In this document: positions 9,329 to 17,858 of the stretch, piece by piece
Layout of the letters: each line of letters opens with the position of its first letter
How positions within the stretch are numbered: position 1 is the stretch's first letter
NCBI GenBank assembly: GCA_013314855.1
Contig: JABUEW010000032.1
Span: 1-38,238, forward strand
Source of the DNA: Bacillota bacterium
GTDB lineage: Bacteria > Bacillota > Clostridia > Acetivibrionales > DUMC01
Direction: 5' to 3'
DNA length: 38,238 bases
The notes under the pieces: generated by a model
The model's input: only the letters and a program-made list of their open reading frames with translations
What the model was told of the DNA's origin: nothing
The model's database searches: none
Position numbers and translations under genes: made by a program

Positions 9329-10324
9329 TTAAAAAAACTTTAACCTTAACGATAAAAGCCCCATTAAACATGAAACAACTGTAACAGTCCAAAATACCAA
9401 TACTATTTTTGATTCTTTCCAGCCTGAAAGTTCAAAATGGTGATGTATCGGCGTCATTTTAAATACTCTTTTTTTTCGAAGCTTAAATGAGGTAACCTGT
9501 ATTATTACCGATAATGCCTCAAGCACGTATATAATACCTGCCACCAATAACATCCACGGCATCTTCATTAAAACAGACACTGCACCTACTACACCACCAA
9601 GGGCTAGGGAACCTGTGTCACCCATAAATACTTTGGCCGGATGAATATTAAAAGTCAAAAATCCAAGGCACCCCCCCGACACTATGGCTGAAAATATTTT
9701 TAAATAGTCCCATTCACTGCGGGTCATTGCTACAACAGTAAAGAAAACCATAATAATAAGAGTGATTCCCGCAGCAAGTCCGTCTATACCATCAGTAAGA
9801 TTAACCGCATTGGTAATTGAAAGAAGAACAAATACTGTAAAAGGTATAAAAAACCATGCAGGCAGATTAATAGTATAATCAATTCCCATGAACGGTATTA
9901 TTATGTCTGTATTCAAAATTCCACTATTCAGTGAATAAATTACAAATATAACTGCAACAATAAGAAGGGCTATTATTTTCTGGTCCGAGTACAAACCATC
10001 CTTCCTTCTTTTTGAAACTTTTATAAAATCATCTATAAATCCAACTGTTCCAAAACCCAGAGTAACTACAATTACAGGTATTATTGAGGGATATTTTAAG
10101 GAGTAAAATAAAGACACCAATGTAATGGGTATAAGAAATATTAATCCCCCTATTGTGGGAGTACCCATTTTCTTAAGATGGGTAGAAGGTCCGTCATCTC
10201 TAACAGTCTGCCCGAATTTTAACCTTCTTAAGATTGGAATAATAATCGGTCCGATTATTAGAGACAAGACAAATGTAAATATAAAAGCTATAACTTGTAC
10301 AGATATTGAAAAAGGTTCTCTCAA
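9329..10324 (-). CDS. mraY: Phospho-N-acetylmuramoyl-pentapeptide-transferase MraY
   Basis: Integral membrane enzyme that transfers phospho-MurNAc-pentapeptide to undecaprenyl phosphate, giving lipid I; 331 aa with about ten helices. Family motifs are visible: DDGPSTHLKKMGTPTIGG (43-60), the aspartate pair in GFIDDFIKVSKRR (98-99), NAVNLTDGIDGLAAG (172-186), MGDTGS (234-239) and the histidine cluster MTPIHHHFE (290-298). The start is a TTG at 10324 with AGAGGTGA about 6 nt upstream. It follows murF by 20 bp. Confidence 0.97.
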   Translation of the reverse strand: MREPFSISVQVIAFIFTFVLSLIIGPIIIPILRRLKFGQTVRDDGPSTHLKKMGTPTIGGLIFLIPITLVSLFYSLKYPSIIPVIVVTLGFGTVGFIDDFIKVSKRRKDGLYSDQKIIALLIVAVIFVIYSLNSGILNTDIIIPFMGIDYTINLPAWFFIPFTVFVLLSITNAVNLTDGIDGLAAGITLIIMVFFTVVAMTRSEWDYLKIFSAIVSGGCLGFLTFNIHPAKVFMGDTGSLALGGVVGAVSVLMKMPWMLLVAGIIYVLEALSVIIQVTSFKLRKKRVFKMTPIHHHFELSGWKESKIVLVFWTVTVVSCLMGLLSLRLKFF

Positions 10325-10344
10325 GTATATTCACCTCTTGAATG

Positions 10345-11745
10345 TTATTTTGTTAATTGCAGAACTATTTCTTCCATTCCCATCCCTCTCGAACCCTTTA
10401 CAAGTATCACATCTTCCTCGGTTACCAAATCCTTTAGAAATTCTATTGCCTTAATATTATCAGGGAAAGATTTTACCTTTTCACGGCGAGCTCCTGCTTC
10501 CAACGCTCCCTCTGCAATACTTTTCCCATTTTCTCCCACAGTTATGATATAGTCTATCCCCAGGGAAACTGCAAATTTCCCTATGTTAAAATGAGCGTTA
10601 TATGCCCATTCACCCAGTTCCAACATATCCCCAAGAACCGCTATGCGTCTTTTATACCCATTGATGTCTTTTAAAACCCTCAAAGCAGCCTCCATGGATT
10701 GGGGACTAGCGTTATATGTATCGTTGATTATCTTTATCTTATTATATGAAATTATATTCAATCTCATTTTATCAGATGTAAAAAACTTTACTCCTTCGAT
10801 TATCTTGTCCACCGGTACTTCCATTTCAACCCCAACAGCTATAGCTGCCAGTGTGTTATAAACATTATGTACACCCGGCAGAGGTACATGGATGTTATAT
10901 TCTCTGCCTTTAATATTTATATCAAAATAAACGCCGGATTCTCCCGCATTCTGAATATTATATGCTTGATAATCCACTCCTTCATCCATGCCATAGTAAA
11001 CAGTACGTCTATTTAAGAAGCCTTTCAGACCATAGAGCAAATTGTCATCACCGTTCAAAACTACAAGGCCATTCCTTGGTACTCCTTCCACAATTTCCAT
11101 CTTAGCTTTTAATATATTCTGCCTGGAACCTAATTTCCCGATATGAGACATTCCTATATTTGTTATAACTGCAATTTGGGGACGTACTATGGATGTAAGG
11201 CTGCTTATTTCACCTAGGCCGCTCATACCCATCTCCAAAACTGCTGCTTCATGATAAGGCTCTAACTTAAATATGGTAAGAGGCACTCCTATTTCATTAT
11301 TGAAGTTGCCTTGTGTCTTTAATACATTGTATTCCTGCATCAGAATACAGGCAACCATATCTTTTGTGCTGGTCTTACCTACACTACCGGTTATGCCCAC
11401 AAAAGGAATTTTAAACTTTTGTCTGTAATACAAGGCCAGGTCCTTTAATGCTTTTAGAGTATCATCAACTTTAATGATAACCTTCTTCTCAAAAGCTGCT
11501 TCCCTGTTTCCCTTAACTATATCTGTAATATCCCTTTGAGTAATGGTCCCGGCCCCGCCGGACCTGAGGGCATCTTCAATATAGTCATGGCCATCAAATC
11601 TTTCACCCTTAATTGGAATAAAAAGTTCACCACTTCTTATGCTACGTGAATCTGTAGATATATTTAAAAATTCAGTATCATCACTGCCTGAAACCAATTT
11701 ACCTTTAGTGGCTTCAATAACTTCACTGCATTTTATCATTTGCAT
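10345..11745 (-). CDS. murF: UDP-N-acetylmuramoyl-tripeptide--D-alanyl-D-alanine ligase MurF
   Basis: ATP-dependent Mur ligase that adds D-Ala-D-Ala to complete the UDP-MurNAc-pentapeptide; 466 aa. The N-terminal substrate domain contains DSRSIRSGELFIPIKGERFDGH. The P-loop GITGSVGKTSTKDM is at 117-130, the central domain contains NNEIGVPLT, and the C-terminal domain contains NDTYNASPQSMEAAL. The frame stays open upstream, but the ATG at 11745 is preferred: GTGGGGG lies 8 nt before it and the longer N-terminus is a low-complexity read-through of the murE 3' end. It overlaps the murE stop by 23 bp, implying translational coupling. Confidence 0.95.
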   Translation of the reverse strand: MQMIKCSEVIEATKGKLVSGSDDTEFLNISTDSRSIRSGELFIPIKGERFDGHDYIEDALRSGGAGTITQRDITDIVKGNREAAFEKKVIIKVDDTLKALKDLALYYRQKFKIPFVGITGSVGKTSTKDMVACILMQEYNVLKTQGNFNNEIGVPLTIFKLEPYHEAAVLEMGMSGLGEISSLTSIVRPQIAVITNIGMSHIGKLGSRQNILKAKMEIVEGVPRNGLVVLNGDDNLLYGLKGFLNRRTVYYGMDEGVDYQAYNIQNAGESGVYFDINIKGREYNIHVPLPGVHNVYNTLAAIAVGVEMEVPVDKIIEGVKFFTSDKMRLNIISYNKIKIINDTYNASPQSMEAALRVLKDINGYKRRIAVLGDMLELGEWAYNAHFNIGKFAVSLGIDYIITVGENGKSIAEGALEAGARREKVKSFPDNIKAIEFLKDLVTEEDVILVKGSRGMGMEEIVLQLTK

Positions 11746-13225
11746 TATTTTTACCCCCACTACACTGTTCTGCAGCAATTTCTTTAAGTATTTCTTCAGC
11801 AACTTCCCTATCGTCAAAATGTATTGTCTTATCTTTAAATATTTGATAAGTTTCATGGCCTTTACCTGCTATAACTATTACATCGCCGGGTTTAGCATTT
11901 TTAATTGCATATCTTATGGCTTCACGTCTATCCACAATTTTTATATATCTACCCTCTGTTTTCTTTATACCCGTTTCAATATCGTTAATTATTGAAACAG
12001 GGTCTTCACTCCGGGGATTATCTGAAGTTATAATGGTAAAGTCAGCAATCCGCCCGGACACTTCGCCCATACCGAACCTCCTTCCCCTATCCTTATTACC
12101 GCCACATCCGAATACGCACACAACTCTGCCGTTGGCAAAATCCTTTACTGTGCTTAATATATTTTCCAGGCTTTCGGCTGTATGAGCATAATCTACTATA
12201 ATAGTAAAATCTTTACCGCTATTAACAGTTTCAGCCCTACCCGGCACATTGACCTTTTCAAGGCCCTCTTTGATAAATTTGTAGGGAATTCCCATTAGGC
12301 AGCACACGCCTATGGCTGCCAATGCGTTATAGACAGTAAACATTCCCGGTATATTTACTTTTATATCCCCGTTTACCCATTTGGAACTAACCTTGAATTC
12401 AATACTATTAGGATGCTTAATAATGTCATATGCTTTTATGTCACAGTTTTTTTCTATGCCGAAAGTATACATCCTGCATTCTGCTTCATTTAATACTTTA
12501 TCGGCATACGAGCTGTCAATATTTACCAATCCTTCTTTACACATCTTAAAAAGCTTTATTTTCGCATTAAGATATTCATCCATATCTTTATGTTCTATTG
12601 GCGAAATATGGTCTTTATAAAGATTTGTAAAAACTCCAATATCAAAATCACTGCAACTTACCCTGTGGAGCTGCAACCCTTGAGATGATACTTCCATGAC
12701 AACACTGTCAACTTTCTTTTCAAACATCTCAAAAAAAAGAGATTGTAAATCGTAAGACTCAGGCGTAGTAGTCCTTCCTGCGTACACCACTTCATTGCCT
12801 ATCATATTTTTAATAGTCCCAACCAGTCCCACCTTCCGGCCTGCCGCCTCGAGAATATTCTTGACCATAAATGTTGTTGTTGTTTTACCCTTTGTCCCGG
12901 TAACACCAATTAATTTAAAGTTCTTTGAAGGATTATTGAAGAATATGCTTGATACATAAGCAAGTCCATACCTTGTATCTTTAATCCTTACAACAGTTAT
13001 TCCATCCGGTACCCTTACTTCCTTTTGGACAAGGACGGCTCCTGCCCCATTCTCAATAGCTTCCGGGATAAATCTATGTCCATCTGCAGTTGTACCATCT
13101 ATACAAACAAATAGTGAGTCTTTCACTGCTTTCCGTGAATCATATACTATATTGCTTATATCAATATCAACTTCCCCATTAACTTCTTCAGGGCTTAACC
13201 CTTCTATTAATTTCCGTAATAACAT
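11723..13225 (-). CDS. murE: UDP-N-acetylmuramoyl-L-alanyl-D-glutamate--2,6-diaminopimelate ligase MurE
   Basis: Adds the third stem-peptide residue to UDP-MurNAc-L-Ala-D-Glu; 500 aa. The P-loop GVTGTKGKTTTTFM is at 107-120 and the carbamylated-lysine region around AKIKLF at 221-226. The specificity motif DNPR at 402-405 predicts meso-diaminopimelate rather than lysine as substrate. The usual NLTRDHLD segment appears as NLYKDHISPIEHKD (201-214), a variant that keeps the Asp-His pair. GGAGG precedes the ATG at 13225. It lies 34 bp after spoVD and overlaps murF. Confidence 0.96.
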   Translation of the reverse strand: MLLRKLIEGLSPEEVNGEVDIDISNIVYDSRKAVKDSLFVCIDGTTADGHRFIPEAIENGAGAVLVQKEVRVPDGITVVRIKDTRYGLAYVSSIFFNNPSKNFKLIGVTGTKGKTTTTFMVKNILEAAGRKVGLVGTIKNMIGNEVVYAGRTTTPESYDLQSLFFEMFEKKVDSVVMEVSSQGLQLHRVSCSDFDIGVFTNLYKDHISPIEHKDMDEYLNAKIKLFKMCKEGLVNIDSSYADKVLNEAECRMYTFGIEKNCDIKAYDIIKHPNSIEFKVSSKWVNGDIKVNIPGMFTVYNALAAIGVCCLMGIPYKFIKEGLEKVNVPGRAETVNSGKDFTIIVDYAHTAESLENILSTVKDFANGRVVCVFGCGGNKDRGRRFGMGEVSGRIADFTIITSDNPRSEDPVSIINDIETGIKKTEGRYIKIVDRREAIRYAIKNAKPGDVIVIAGKGHETYQIFKDKTIHFDDREVAEEILKEIAAEQCSGGKNNANDKMQ

Positions 13226-13259
13226 ACACTACCTCCAGCAATACTATACTATATTATTT

Positions 13260-15446
13260 TTATTCTACATTATCCAGATGCTTAAATTCAACCTCTATTA
13301 TACTACCTTTATATATTTCGGTACCTGGAGCAACTTCCTGTGTAACTGCCACTCCGTCTCCGTTTACCTTTATATTCAATCCTATATCATTCAATGCCTT
13401 TGTAGCTTCATATACAGTTTTGTTGCGTAAGTCCGGCACCTTGACATTTACATATTCTTGAGGTTTATATGTATAAAGTATCACTACGGATTTTTCCGGT
13501 ATACTTGCCCCCGGTTTAGGCATTTGGTCTACAATAGTTATATTTTTATTATTGCCATCTCCTTCCACTTTGTATTCCAAATGATAATTCCTTAATACAT
13601 TTCTGGCTTCCTCAAGAGTCATATTTCTCACATCCGGTACATAAACCTGCTCTATTATCATTTCTTTATCTTTTTCAGTATAGCGCCTTTCAACACCCAA
13701 GTAATTCAAAATGTCTTCTATAAGTTTCCCCGCTACAGGAGCTGCAATAACACCACCCATATAGGAATACCCTGTAGGATAGTCCAATATCACCAATACA
13801 TTTATTACAGGGTTGTCGGCAGGAGCAAAGGCAGAAAATGACGCAATATACCGTCCTTTTGTTTTTGATTCTGTCGTTTCGGAGGTCCCGGTTTTACCTG
13901 CAACCCTGTACCCTTTCACATACGCGTTTCTTCCTGTACCCATAGAGACAACTCCTTCTAATATTTCTCTTAAGGTTTCTGAAGTTTCCCGAGAAATAAC
14001 CTGTCTTACAACTTCTGGTTCGAATTTTTCAACAATATTGCCCTGAGAATCTCTAAGCTCCTTTATCAGCCTGGGCTTCATAAGATATCCGCCGTTGGCT
14101 ATAGCTGCGTAAGCTGTTATTAATTGTATGGGTGTTATTTGAAATCTCTGCCCGAAAGAAGCTACAGCCATATCAATTTCTTGAGGATTTGAATGAAATA
14201 TGGTATCTTTTACTTCTCCCGGCAATTCTATTCCGGTAGGTTCATAAAAACCAAAAGCCCTAACATATTTGTAAAAAGTATCTATGCCTAGACTTTGAGC
14301 TACTCTTACAAATACAGGGTTACAGGAATTATATACTCCCTCTTTAAAAGTTTCCTCCCCATGAGGGTTATAATCTCTCCAACAGCTTATGGTCCAGCCC
14401 CCCACTTTTACAGGGAAATCGTTTACTCTAGTGTCAGGAGTAATAACCCCTTCTTCTAGTCCCGCGGCAGCTGTTATTGCTTTAAAAGTGGAACCAGGTT
14501 CATAGGTATCCGATACAGCCTTATTTCTCCAAACAGTACTTTGAAGAAGGGCAACATCTTCATTTGTATAGCCCTTCCATGCGTTAGGATCAATACCGGG
14601 AGGGGCTGCAAAAGGATCATTGGGGTCATAATCAGGCTTGGAGACCATTGCCAATATATCACCGTTTCTTGGGTCCATTACTATGGCAATCCCCCCATTT
14701 AAAACCTTGTTTTCATCTATTGCCTTTTCTATGGCTTTTTCTGCTAAATATTGAATAGTTTCATCTATCGTAAGTACCACATCAAGTCCATCTTTAGGAT
14801 TAATACGCTTCTCTGCTTTAGACGGAATTGTACGGTTACTTACATCAACTTCACTTAATATTCGCCCCGGTTCGCCTTTAAGGTATTTTTCCATAATTGC
14901 TTCTACACCATCTAAGCCCTGATTGTCTTTCCCTGTAAAGCCTAATACATGGGATGCCAAATTTCTGTGAGGGTAAAATCTTTTTGTGTCTTCATCTACA
15001 TAGATGCCTCGAATACCATTATCTCTAATCCATACCCTAACTTTATCTCCAATTTCTTTGTCAATCTTTTCTTTTATTACTTCATACTGAACATTTTTCA
15101 TAAGCTTCGACAGTATGGTATTTTCATCCATCTCAAGAATTTCTGAAAGTTTCTTTGCGATTTCTTCAGGAGGGATTTTAGAACTTTTAATATCACTGGG
15201 ATTAACAAAAACAGTATCTACTGATGCACTTATGGCAAGCTTTTTCCCGTTTCTGTCATATACAGTCCCCCGTCTTGGACTAATTAGTCTGCCAAGGGTC
15301 TGCTGCTCATATGCCATACTTTTAAGTTTTTGTCCCTGGACTATTTGAATATATCCTACACGTACTATCAAAAGAATAAAAAACAGGCAAAATACACCCA
15401 GAACGGTTAATAGCCTTTTCTTTACCTGTAAATTTGGTCCTGCCAC
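13260..15446 (-). CDS. spoVD: Class B penicillin-binding protein SpoVD/FtsI with two PASTA domains
   Basis: Membrane-anchored transpeptidase that cross-links septal or cortex peptidoglycan; 728 aa from the preferred start. One transmembrane helix lies at about residues 11-31, then the PBP dimerisation domain. The transpeptidase domain carries the active-site serine in S-T-F-K (319-322), S-C-N (374-376) and K-T-G (518-520). Two C-terminal PASTA repeats begin near VYVPDVRNMT and VKVPDLRNKT. The frame is open to a TTG at 15500, but GTG at 15446 has CAGGGGG about 7 nt upstream and yields the family-like N-terminus MAGPNLQVKKR. Bacillus SpoVD has one PASTA domain. As the only class B PBP in this cluster it may also serve vegetative division. 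Confidence 0.94.
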   Translation of the reverse strand: MAGPNLQVKKRLLTVLGVFCLFFILLIVRVGYIQIVQGQKLKSMAYEQQTLGRLISPRRGTVYDRNGKKLAISASVDTVFVNPSDIKSSKIPPEEIAKKLSEILEMDENTILSKLMKNVQYEVIKEKIDKEIGDKVRVWIRDNGIRGIYVDEDTKRFYPHRNLASHVLGFTGKDNQGLDGVEAIMEKYLKGEPGRILSEVDVSNRTIPSKAEKRINPKDGLDVVLTIDETIQYLAEKAIEKAIDENKVLNGGIAIVMDPRNGDILAMVSKPDYDPNDPFAAPPGIDPNAWKGYTNEDVALLQSTVWRNKAVSDTYEPGSTFKAITAAAGLEEGVITPDTRVNDFPVKVGGWTISCWRDYNPHGEETFKEGVYNSCNPVFVRVAQSLGIDTFYKYVRAFGFYEPTGIELPGEVKDTIFHSNPQEIDMAVASFGQRFQITPIQLITAYAAIANGGYLMKPRLIKELRDSQGNIVEKFEPEVVRQVISRETSETLREILEGVVSMGTGRNAYVKGYRVAGKTGTSETTESKTKGRYIASFSAFAPADNPVINVLVILDYPTGYSYMGGVIAAPVAGKLIEDILNYLGVERRYTEKDKEMIIEQVYVPDVRNMTLEEARNVLRNYHLEYKVEGDGNNKNITIVDQMPKPGASIPEKSVVILYTYKPQEYVNVKVPDLRNKTVYEATKALNDIGLNIKVNGDGVAVTQEVAPGTEIYKGSIIEVEFKHLDNVE

Positions 15447-15492
15447 AAAATGACCCCCTGCAATAAATATGACTCGGTTAAATATGAATTGG

Positions 15493-15984
15493 TTAATCAA
15501 ATAATTTTTTTATTATATCAACTTTGGTCAAAATTACAGCAAGCAAATTATTATTTTTAATACTATTCTTATAAGTTTCCGAAGTAACTGTAAAATTACT
15601 TTTCGGTACTCTTATATATACAATCTGATATTTATCCGGTTTTTGCATGCCTAATTTCTTTTCGGCAGCCTCCTTTATCCTGGGTAAATCAGTATCTTTT
15701 TCAACAGCAACCTTAAGCCTTGAATTTTCGTCCCTTAAGTTTTCATACTCTCTTTCAAGTTTGCTAATTTTATAGTTTAAATCAGTTATTAAAGCATAAC
15801 GGTATGCAACTATAAAACCTAACGCAAAAATTAACAATATTGAAACAACTGCTTTAAATTTGGTGATCCTGTTTAAACGGTATTTTTTCTTTTCCTTTAG
15901 TACTTCATTTTCTTCATAAACATCATATTGAATTTGTTTTGCCAACGTACCGTATACATAATCATTATTTTTCATTTGTACCAA
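15493..15984 (-). CDS. ftsL: FtsL-like septum formation initiator protein
   Basis: Small bitopic divisome protein, about 163 aa. A charged cytoplasmic head of about 42 residues is followed by one transmembrane helix (43-64). A predicted coiled coil comes next (about 68-96: ITDLNYKISKLEREYENLR), and the DTDLPRIKEAAEKKLGM segment is typical of FtsL/DivIC proteins. A poorly conserved tail ends the protein. The TTG at 15984 is preferred because AGAGGTGA lies 5-6 nt before it; a GTG three codons upstream overlaps that ribosome binding site. The call rests on architecture and on its place between rsmH and spoVD. Confidence 0.8.
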   Translation of the reverse strand: MVQMKNNDYVYGTLAKQIQYDVYEENEVLKEKKKYRLNRITKFKAVVSILLIFALGFIVAYRYALITDLNYKISKLEREYENLRDENSRLKVAVEKDTDLPRIKEAAEKKLGMQKPDKYQIVYIRVPKSNFTVTSETYKNSIKNNNLLAVILTKVDIIKKLFD

Positions 15985-16250
15985 TTTATTCACCTCTACG
16001 GCAATTTATGCCATATATTTTTACTTTATATTTTTACTTTATAACTTTATATATTTATAATAATAATTAACTTAAATAAAGTATTGGTAAGTTGGCCGGG
16101 TCCCTTTTGGAATCCGGCCGGCTATTTGTATTTTTGAATTTTTTATCTTTTGTATATTTCTTTTATTTTATCTTTAGTGTTTTAACATCTTTATCTTTCG
16201 TCTCTTAGTCTTTATCCTTTGTATTTCGGGTTTTTATTTTATGTGCTTAA
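15985..16250. other. Long non-coding gap inside the dcw operon
   Basis: About 265 bp separate rsmH from ftsL in an otherwise tightly packed operon. No credible reading frame was seen. It holds a GC-rich hairpin (16090-16123), four degenerate AAAGATAAA elements on the minus strand between about 16140 and 16220, and an imperfect 13-bp tandem repeat (ATTTTTACTTTAT-like) at about 16017-16043. Possible roles are an internal promoter or leader for ftsL-spoVD, RNA processing, or attenuation. None can be demonstrated here. Confidence 0.6.
16090..16123. repeat. GC-rich inverted repeat between rsmH and ftsL
   Basis: AGTTGGCCGG (16090-16099) pairs with CCGGCCGGCT (16114-16123) around a 14-nt loop. As plus-strand RNA all ten pairs form, two of them G-U, and a T-rich stretch follows. 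As minus-strand RNA, the sense of the operon, only the six-pair GGCCGG/CCGGCC core plus two outer pairs form, without a U run. It therefore looks more like a plus-strand (antisense) terminator or an mRNA structure than an operon terminator. Confidence 0.5.
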
Positions 16251-17192
16251 TTAAACCTTTTCCAATACTCTAAGTTTGGCGCTTCTAGCCCTAGGGTTGC
16301 TATTTAGTTCTTCCTCAGAAGGAGTTATCGGCTTCTTTGTTACAAGTAAAGCTGTGGTTTTTTTACCGCACATACAGGCCGGAAACTCCTTGGGGCATGT
16401 ACAAGGATTTACCATTCTTTGAAACTCGGTCTTCACAATTCTGTCTTCAAGGGAATGAAAGCTGATTATACATAACCTCCCCCTTTCCTTTAAAATAGAA
16501 ACAGCATCGTTTATTGTTTCTTTCAATACCCCCAGTTCATCATTTACTGCTATTCTTAAGGCCTGAAAAGTTCTCTTGGCAGGATGAGGACCTTTCCTCC
16601 TTGCCGGTGCCGGTATTGCAGCCTTAATAATGTCAACAAACTCCCGGGTGGAACATATTCTTTTTTTCTCTCTAGCCTTAACTATAAAGGACGCTATTCT
16701 TGATGCCCATTTTTCTTCACCATATTCTCTAATTATTCTGGCAATTTCCTTTTCTTCATACTCATTTACAATAATCTCTGCTGTTAAACCTTGAGACCTG
16801 TCCATTCTCATATCGAGGGGGCCGTCATTCTGATAACTGAATCCCCTTTCTACTTCGTCAAACTGATGAGAAGATACACCCAGGTCCAGAAGTATTCCGT
16901 CCACTTCACTTATCCCATTTTCAAAGCAAATCTCTTTTATATACTTAAAATTGCTATTCACCAGGATTATCTTTGCCTCTGTCTTTATCTTCTCCAAACG
17001 CCCTCTTGATGTTTCAATTGCAGCCGCATCCTTATCCAGTCCTATCAGGACGCCTCCGTGCCCAAGCTTTTTCAGTATTTCTACTGAATGTCCGGCCCCT
17101 CCGATTGTACCGTCTATGTATACTCCATCACTTTTTATATTGAGCATGGCTATGCATTCATTAAGTAAAACAGGTACATGGTTATAATTCAT
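16251..17192 (-). CDS. rsmH: 16S rRNA (cytosine(1402)-N(4))-methyltransferase RsmH (MraW)
   Basis: SAM-dependent methyltransferase that modifies C1402 in the ribosomal P-site; about 313 aa. The N-terminal HVPVLLNECI, the SAM-binding YIDGTIGGAGHSVEIL, LDLGVSSHQFDEVERGFSY, GPLDMRMD and the C-terminal IISFHSLEDRIVK are all family signatures. ATG at 17192 is preferred over the ATG four codons upstream because GAGGTGG lies just before it. That upstream ATG overlaps the mraZ stop as ATGA, so coupling to mraZ is likely either way. Confidence 0.96.
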   Translation of the reverse strand: MNYNHVPVLLNECIAMLNIKSDGVYIDGTIGGAGHSVEILKKLGHGGVLIGLDKDAAAIETSRGRLEKIKTEAKIILVNSNFKYIKEICFENGISEVDGILLDLGVSSHQFDEVERGFSYQNDGPLDMRMDRSQGLTAEIIVNEYEEKEIARIIREYGEEKWASRIASFIVKAREKKRICSTREFVDIIKAAIPAPARRKGPHPAKRTFQALRIAVNDELGVLKETINDAVSILKERGRLCIISFHSLEDRIVKTEFQRMVNPCTCPKEFPACMCGKKTTALLVTKKPITPSEEELNSNPRARSAKLRVLEKV

Positions 17193-17200
17193 TTGCCACC

Positions 17201-17632
17201 TCATATTCCGAGTATCGCCATTTTTTCGGCAATCTCATCAGGGCTGATATTTTCAGGGCTGCAATATTGCTCCCATCTGATTTTGTCCCATATTTCCACT
17301 CTCGTTGAAACACCGATTACATAAATATCTTTTTCCAGTTTGGCATATTCCCTTAAATTTTGGGGTATTAATATTCTTCCTTGCTTGTCCATTTCACATT
17401 CGGTTGCCCCTGCGAAAAAAAACCTTATAAATGCCCTGACATTTTTATCGGTAAAAGGAAGTGTTTTTAATTTTGCCTCCAAGTTACTCCATTCTTCTGA
17501 TGAATACGCAAACAGGCAATCTTCAAGGCCTTTGGTAAGTATGAATTTCTCACCCAATCCTTCTCTGAACTTTACAGGTATAATAACCCTGCCTTTTTGG
17601 TCTACTGAATGCTGGTATTCACCGTAAAACAA
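17201..17632 (-). CDS. mraZ: Transcriptional regulator MraZ
   Basis: DNA-binding protein with two AbrB-like half-domains that assembles into rings and regulates its own dcw operon in characterised bacteria. A TTG start at 17632 gives 143 aa, the usual MraZ length, beginning [19 protein letters not shown]. The second half carries [25 protein letters not shown] lies upstream of the TTG. An ATG seven codons further up lacks a good ribosome binding site and sits at the edge of the putative operator. It heads the cluster, behind a sigma-A-like promoter and four 10-bp-spaced GTG repeats. Confidence 0.95.
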   Translation of the reverse strand: MFYGEYQHSVDQKGRVIIPVKFREGLGEKFILTKGLEDCLFAYSSEEWSNLEAKLKTLPFTDKNVRAFIRFFFAGATECEMDKQGRILIPQNLREYAKLEKDIYVIGVSTRVEIWDKIRWEQYCSPENISPDEIAEKMAILGI

Positions 17633-17654
17633 GGAGCTTACCTCACCTTCCATA

Positions 17655-17694
17655 CACTTATAACCACTTTACACCACTTCTCTCCACCTATATG
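17655..17694 (-). promoter_or_regulatory. Putative MraZ operator: four 10-bp-spaced AAGTGG-like repeats
   Basis: On the minus strand the units GGTGG, AAGTGG, AAGTGG and AAGTG recur with their GTG cores exactly 10 bp apart (plus-strand CAC at 17685, 17675, 17665 and 17655). They cover the predicted transcription start and the leader of mraZ. MraZ of Mycoplasma and E. coli is known to bind direct repeats with this 10-bp period (AAAGTG-type and TGGG-type), so autoregulation is inferred. Confidence 0.65.
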
Positions 17695-17696
17695 TA

Positions 17697-17725
17697 ATTC
17701 TATTGCATATTTCCAAAATAATCAA
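17697..17725 (-). promoter_or_regulatory. Sigma-A-type promoter of the dcw operon
   Basis: On the minus strand TTGATT (17725-17720) and TAGAAT (17702-17697) are separated by exactly 17 bp. Transcription would start around 17690, inside the first MraZ-type repeat and about 58 nt before the mraZ start codon. Confidence 0.65.
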
Positions 17726-17802
17726 GGGTTTTTTTTATTTTTTTATATAAAAAATTTGTTTTTTCATATAAACAAGCACAAAGAGTTTAAATAATAAAAA
17801 AA

Positions 17803-17836
17803 GAAAAGACAGTGGCATTTTGGCCACTGTCTTTTC
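17803..17836 (-). terminator. Strong Rho-independent terminator after the CapA-like gene
   Basis: A perfect stem of at least 14 bp (17803-17816 with 17823-17836, core GACAGTGGC/GCCACTGTC) and a 6-nt loop is followed on the minus strand by a T-rich run. It separates the CapA-like gene from the mraZ promoter. The flanking A and T tracts extend the pairing, so it could also work in the other direction. Confidence 0.9.
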
Positions 17837-17858
17837 TTTTTGAGGTTGGCGCTAATAA

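Noticed and set aside
17633-17653. Seven-residue longer MraZ starting at an ATG
   Set aside because: No Shine-Dalgarno site for this ATG, and it lies at the edge of the 10-bp repeat operator; the TTG start gives the family-standard 143 aa.
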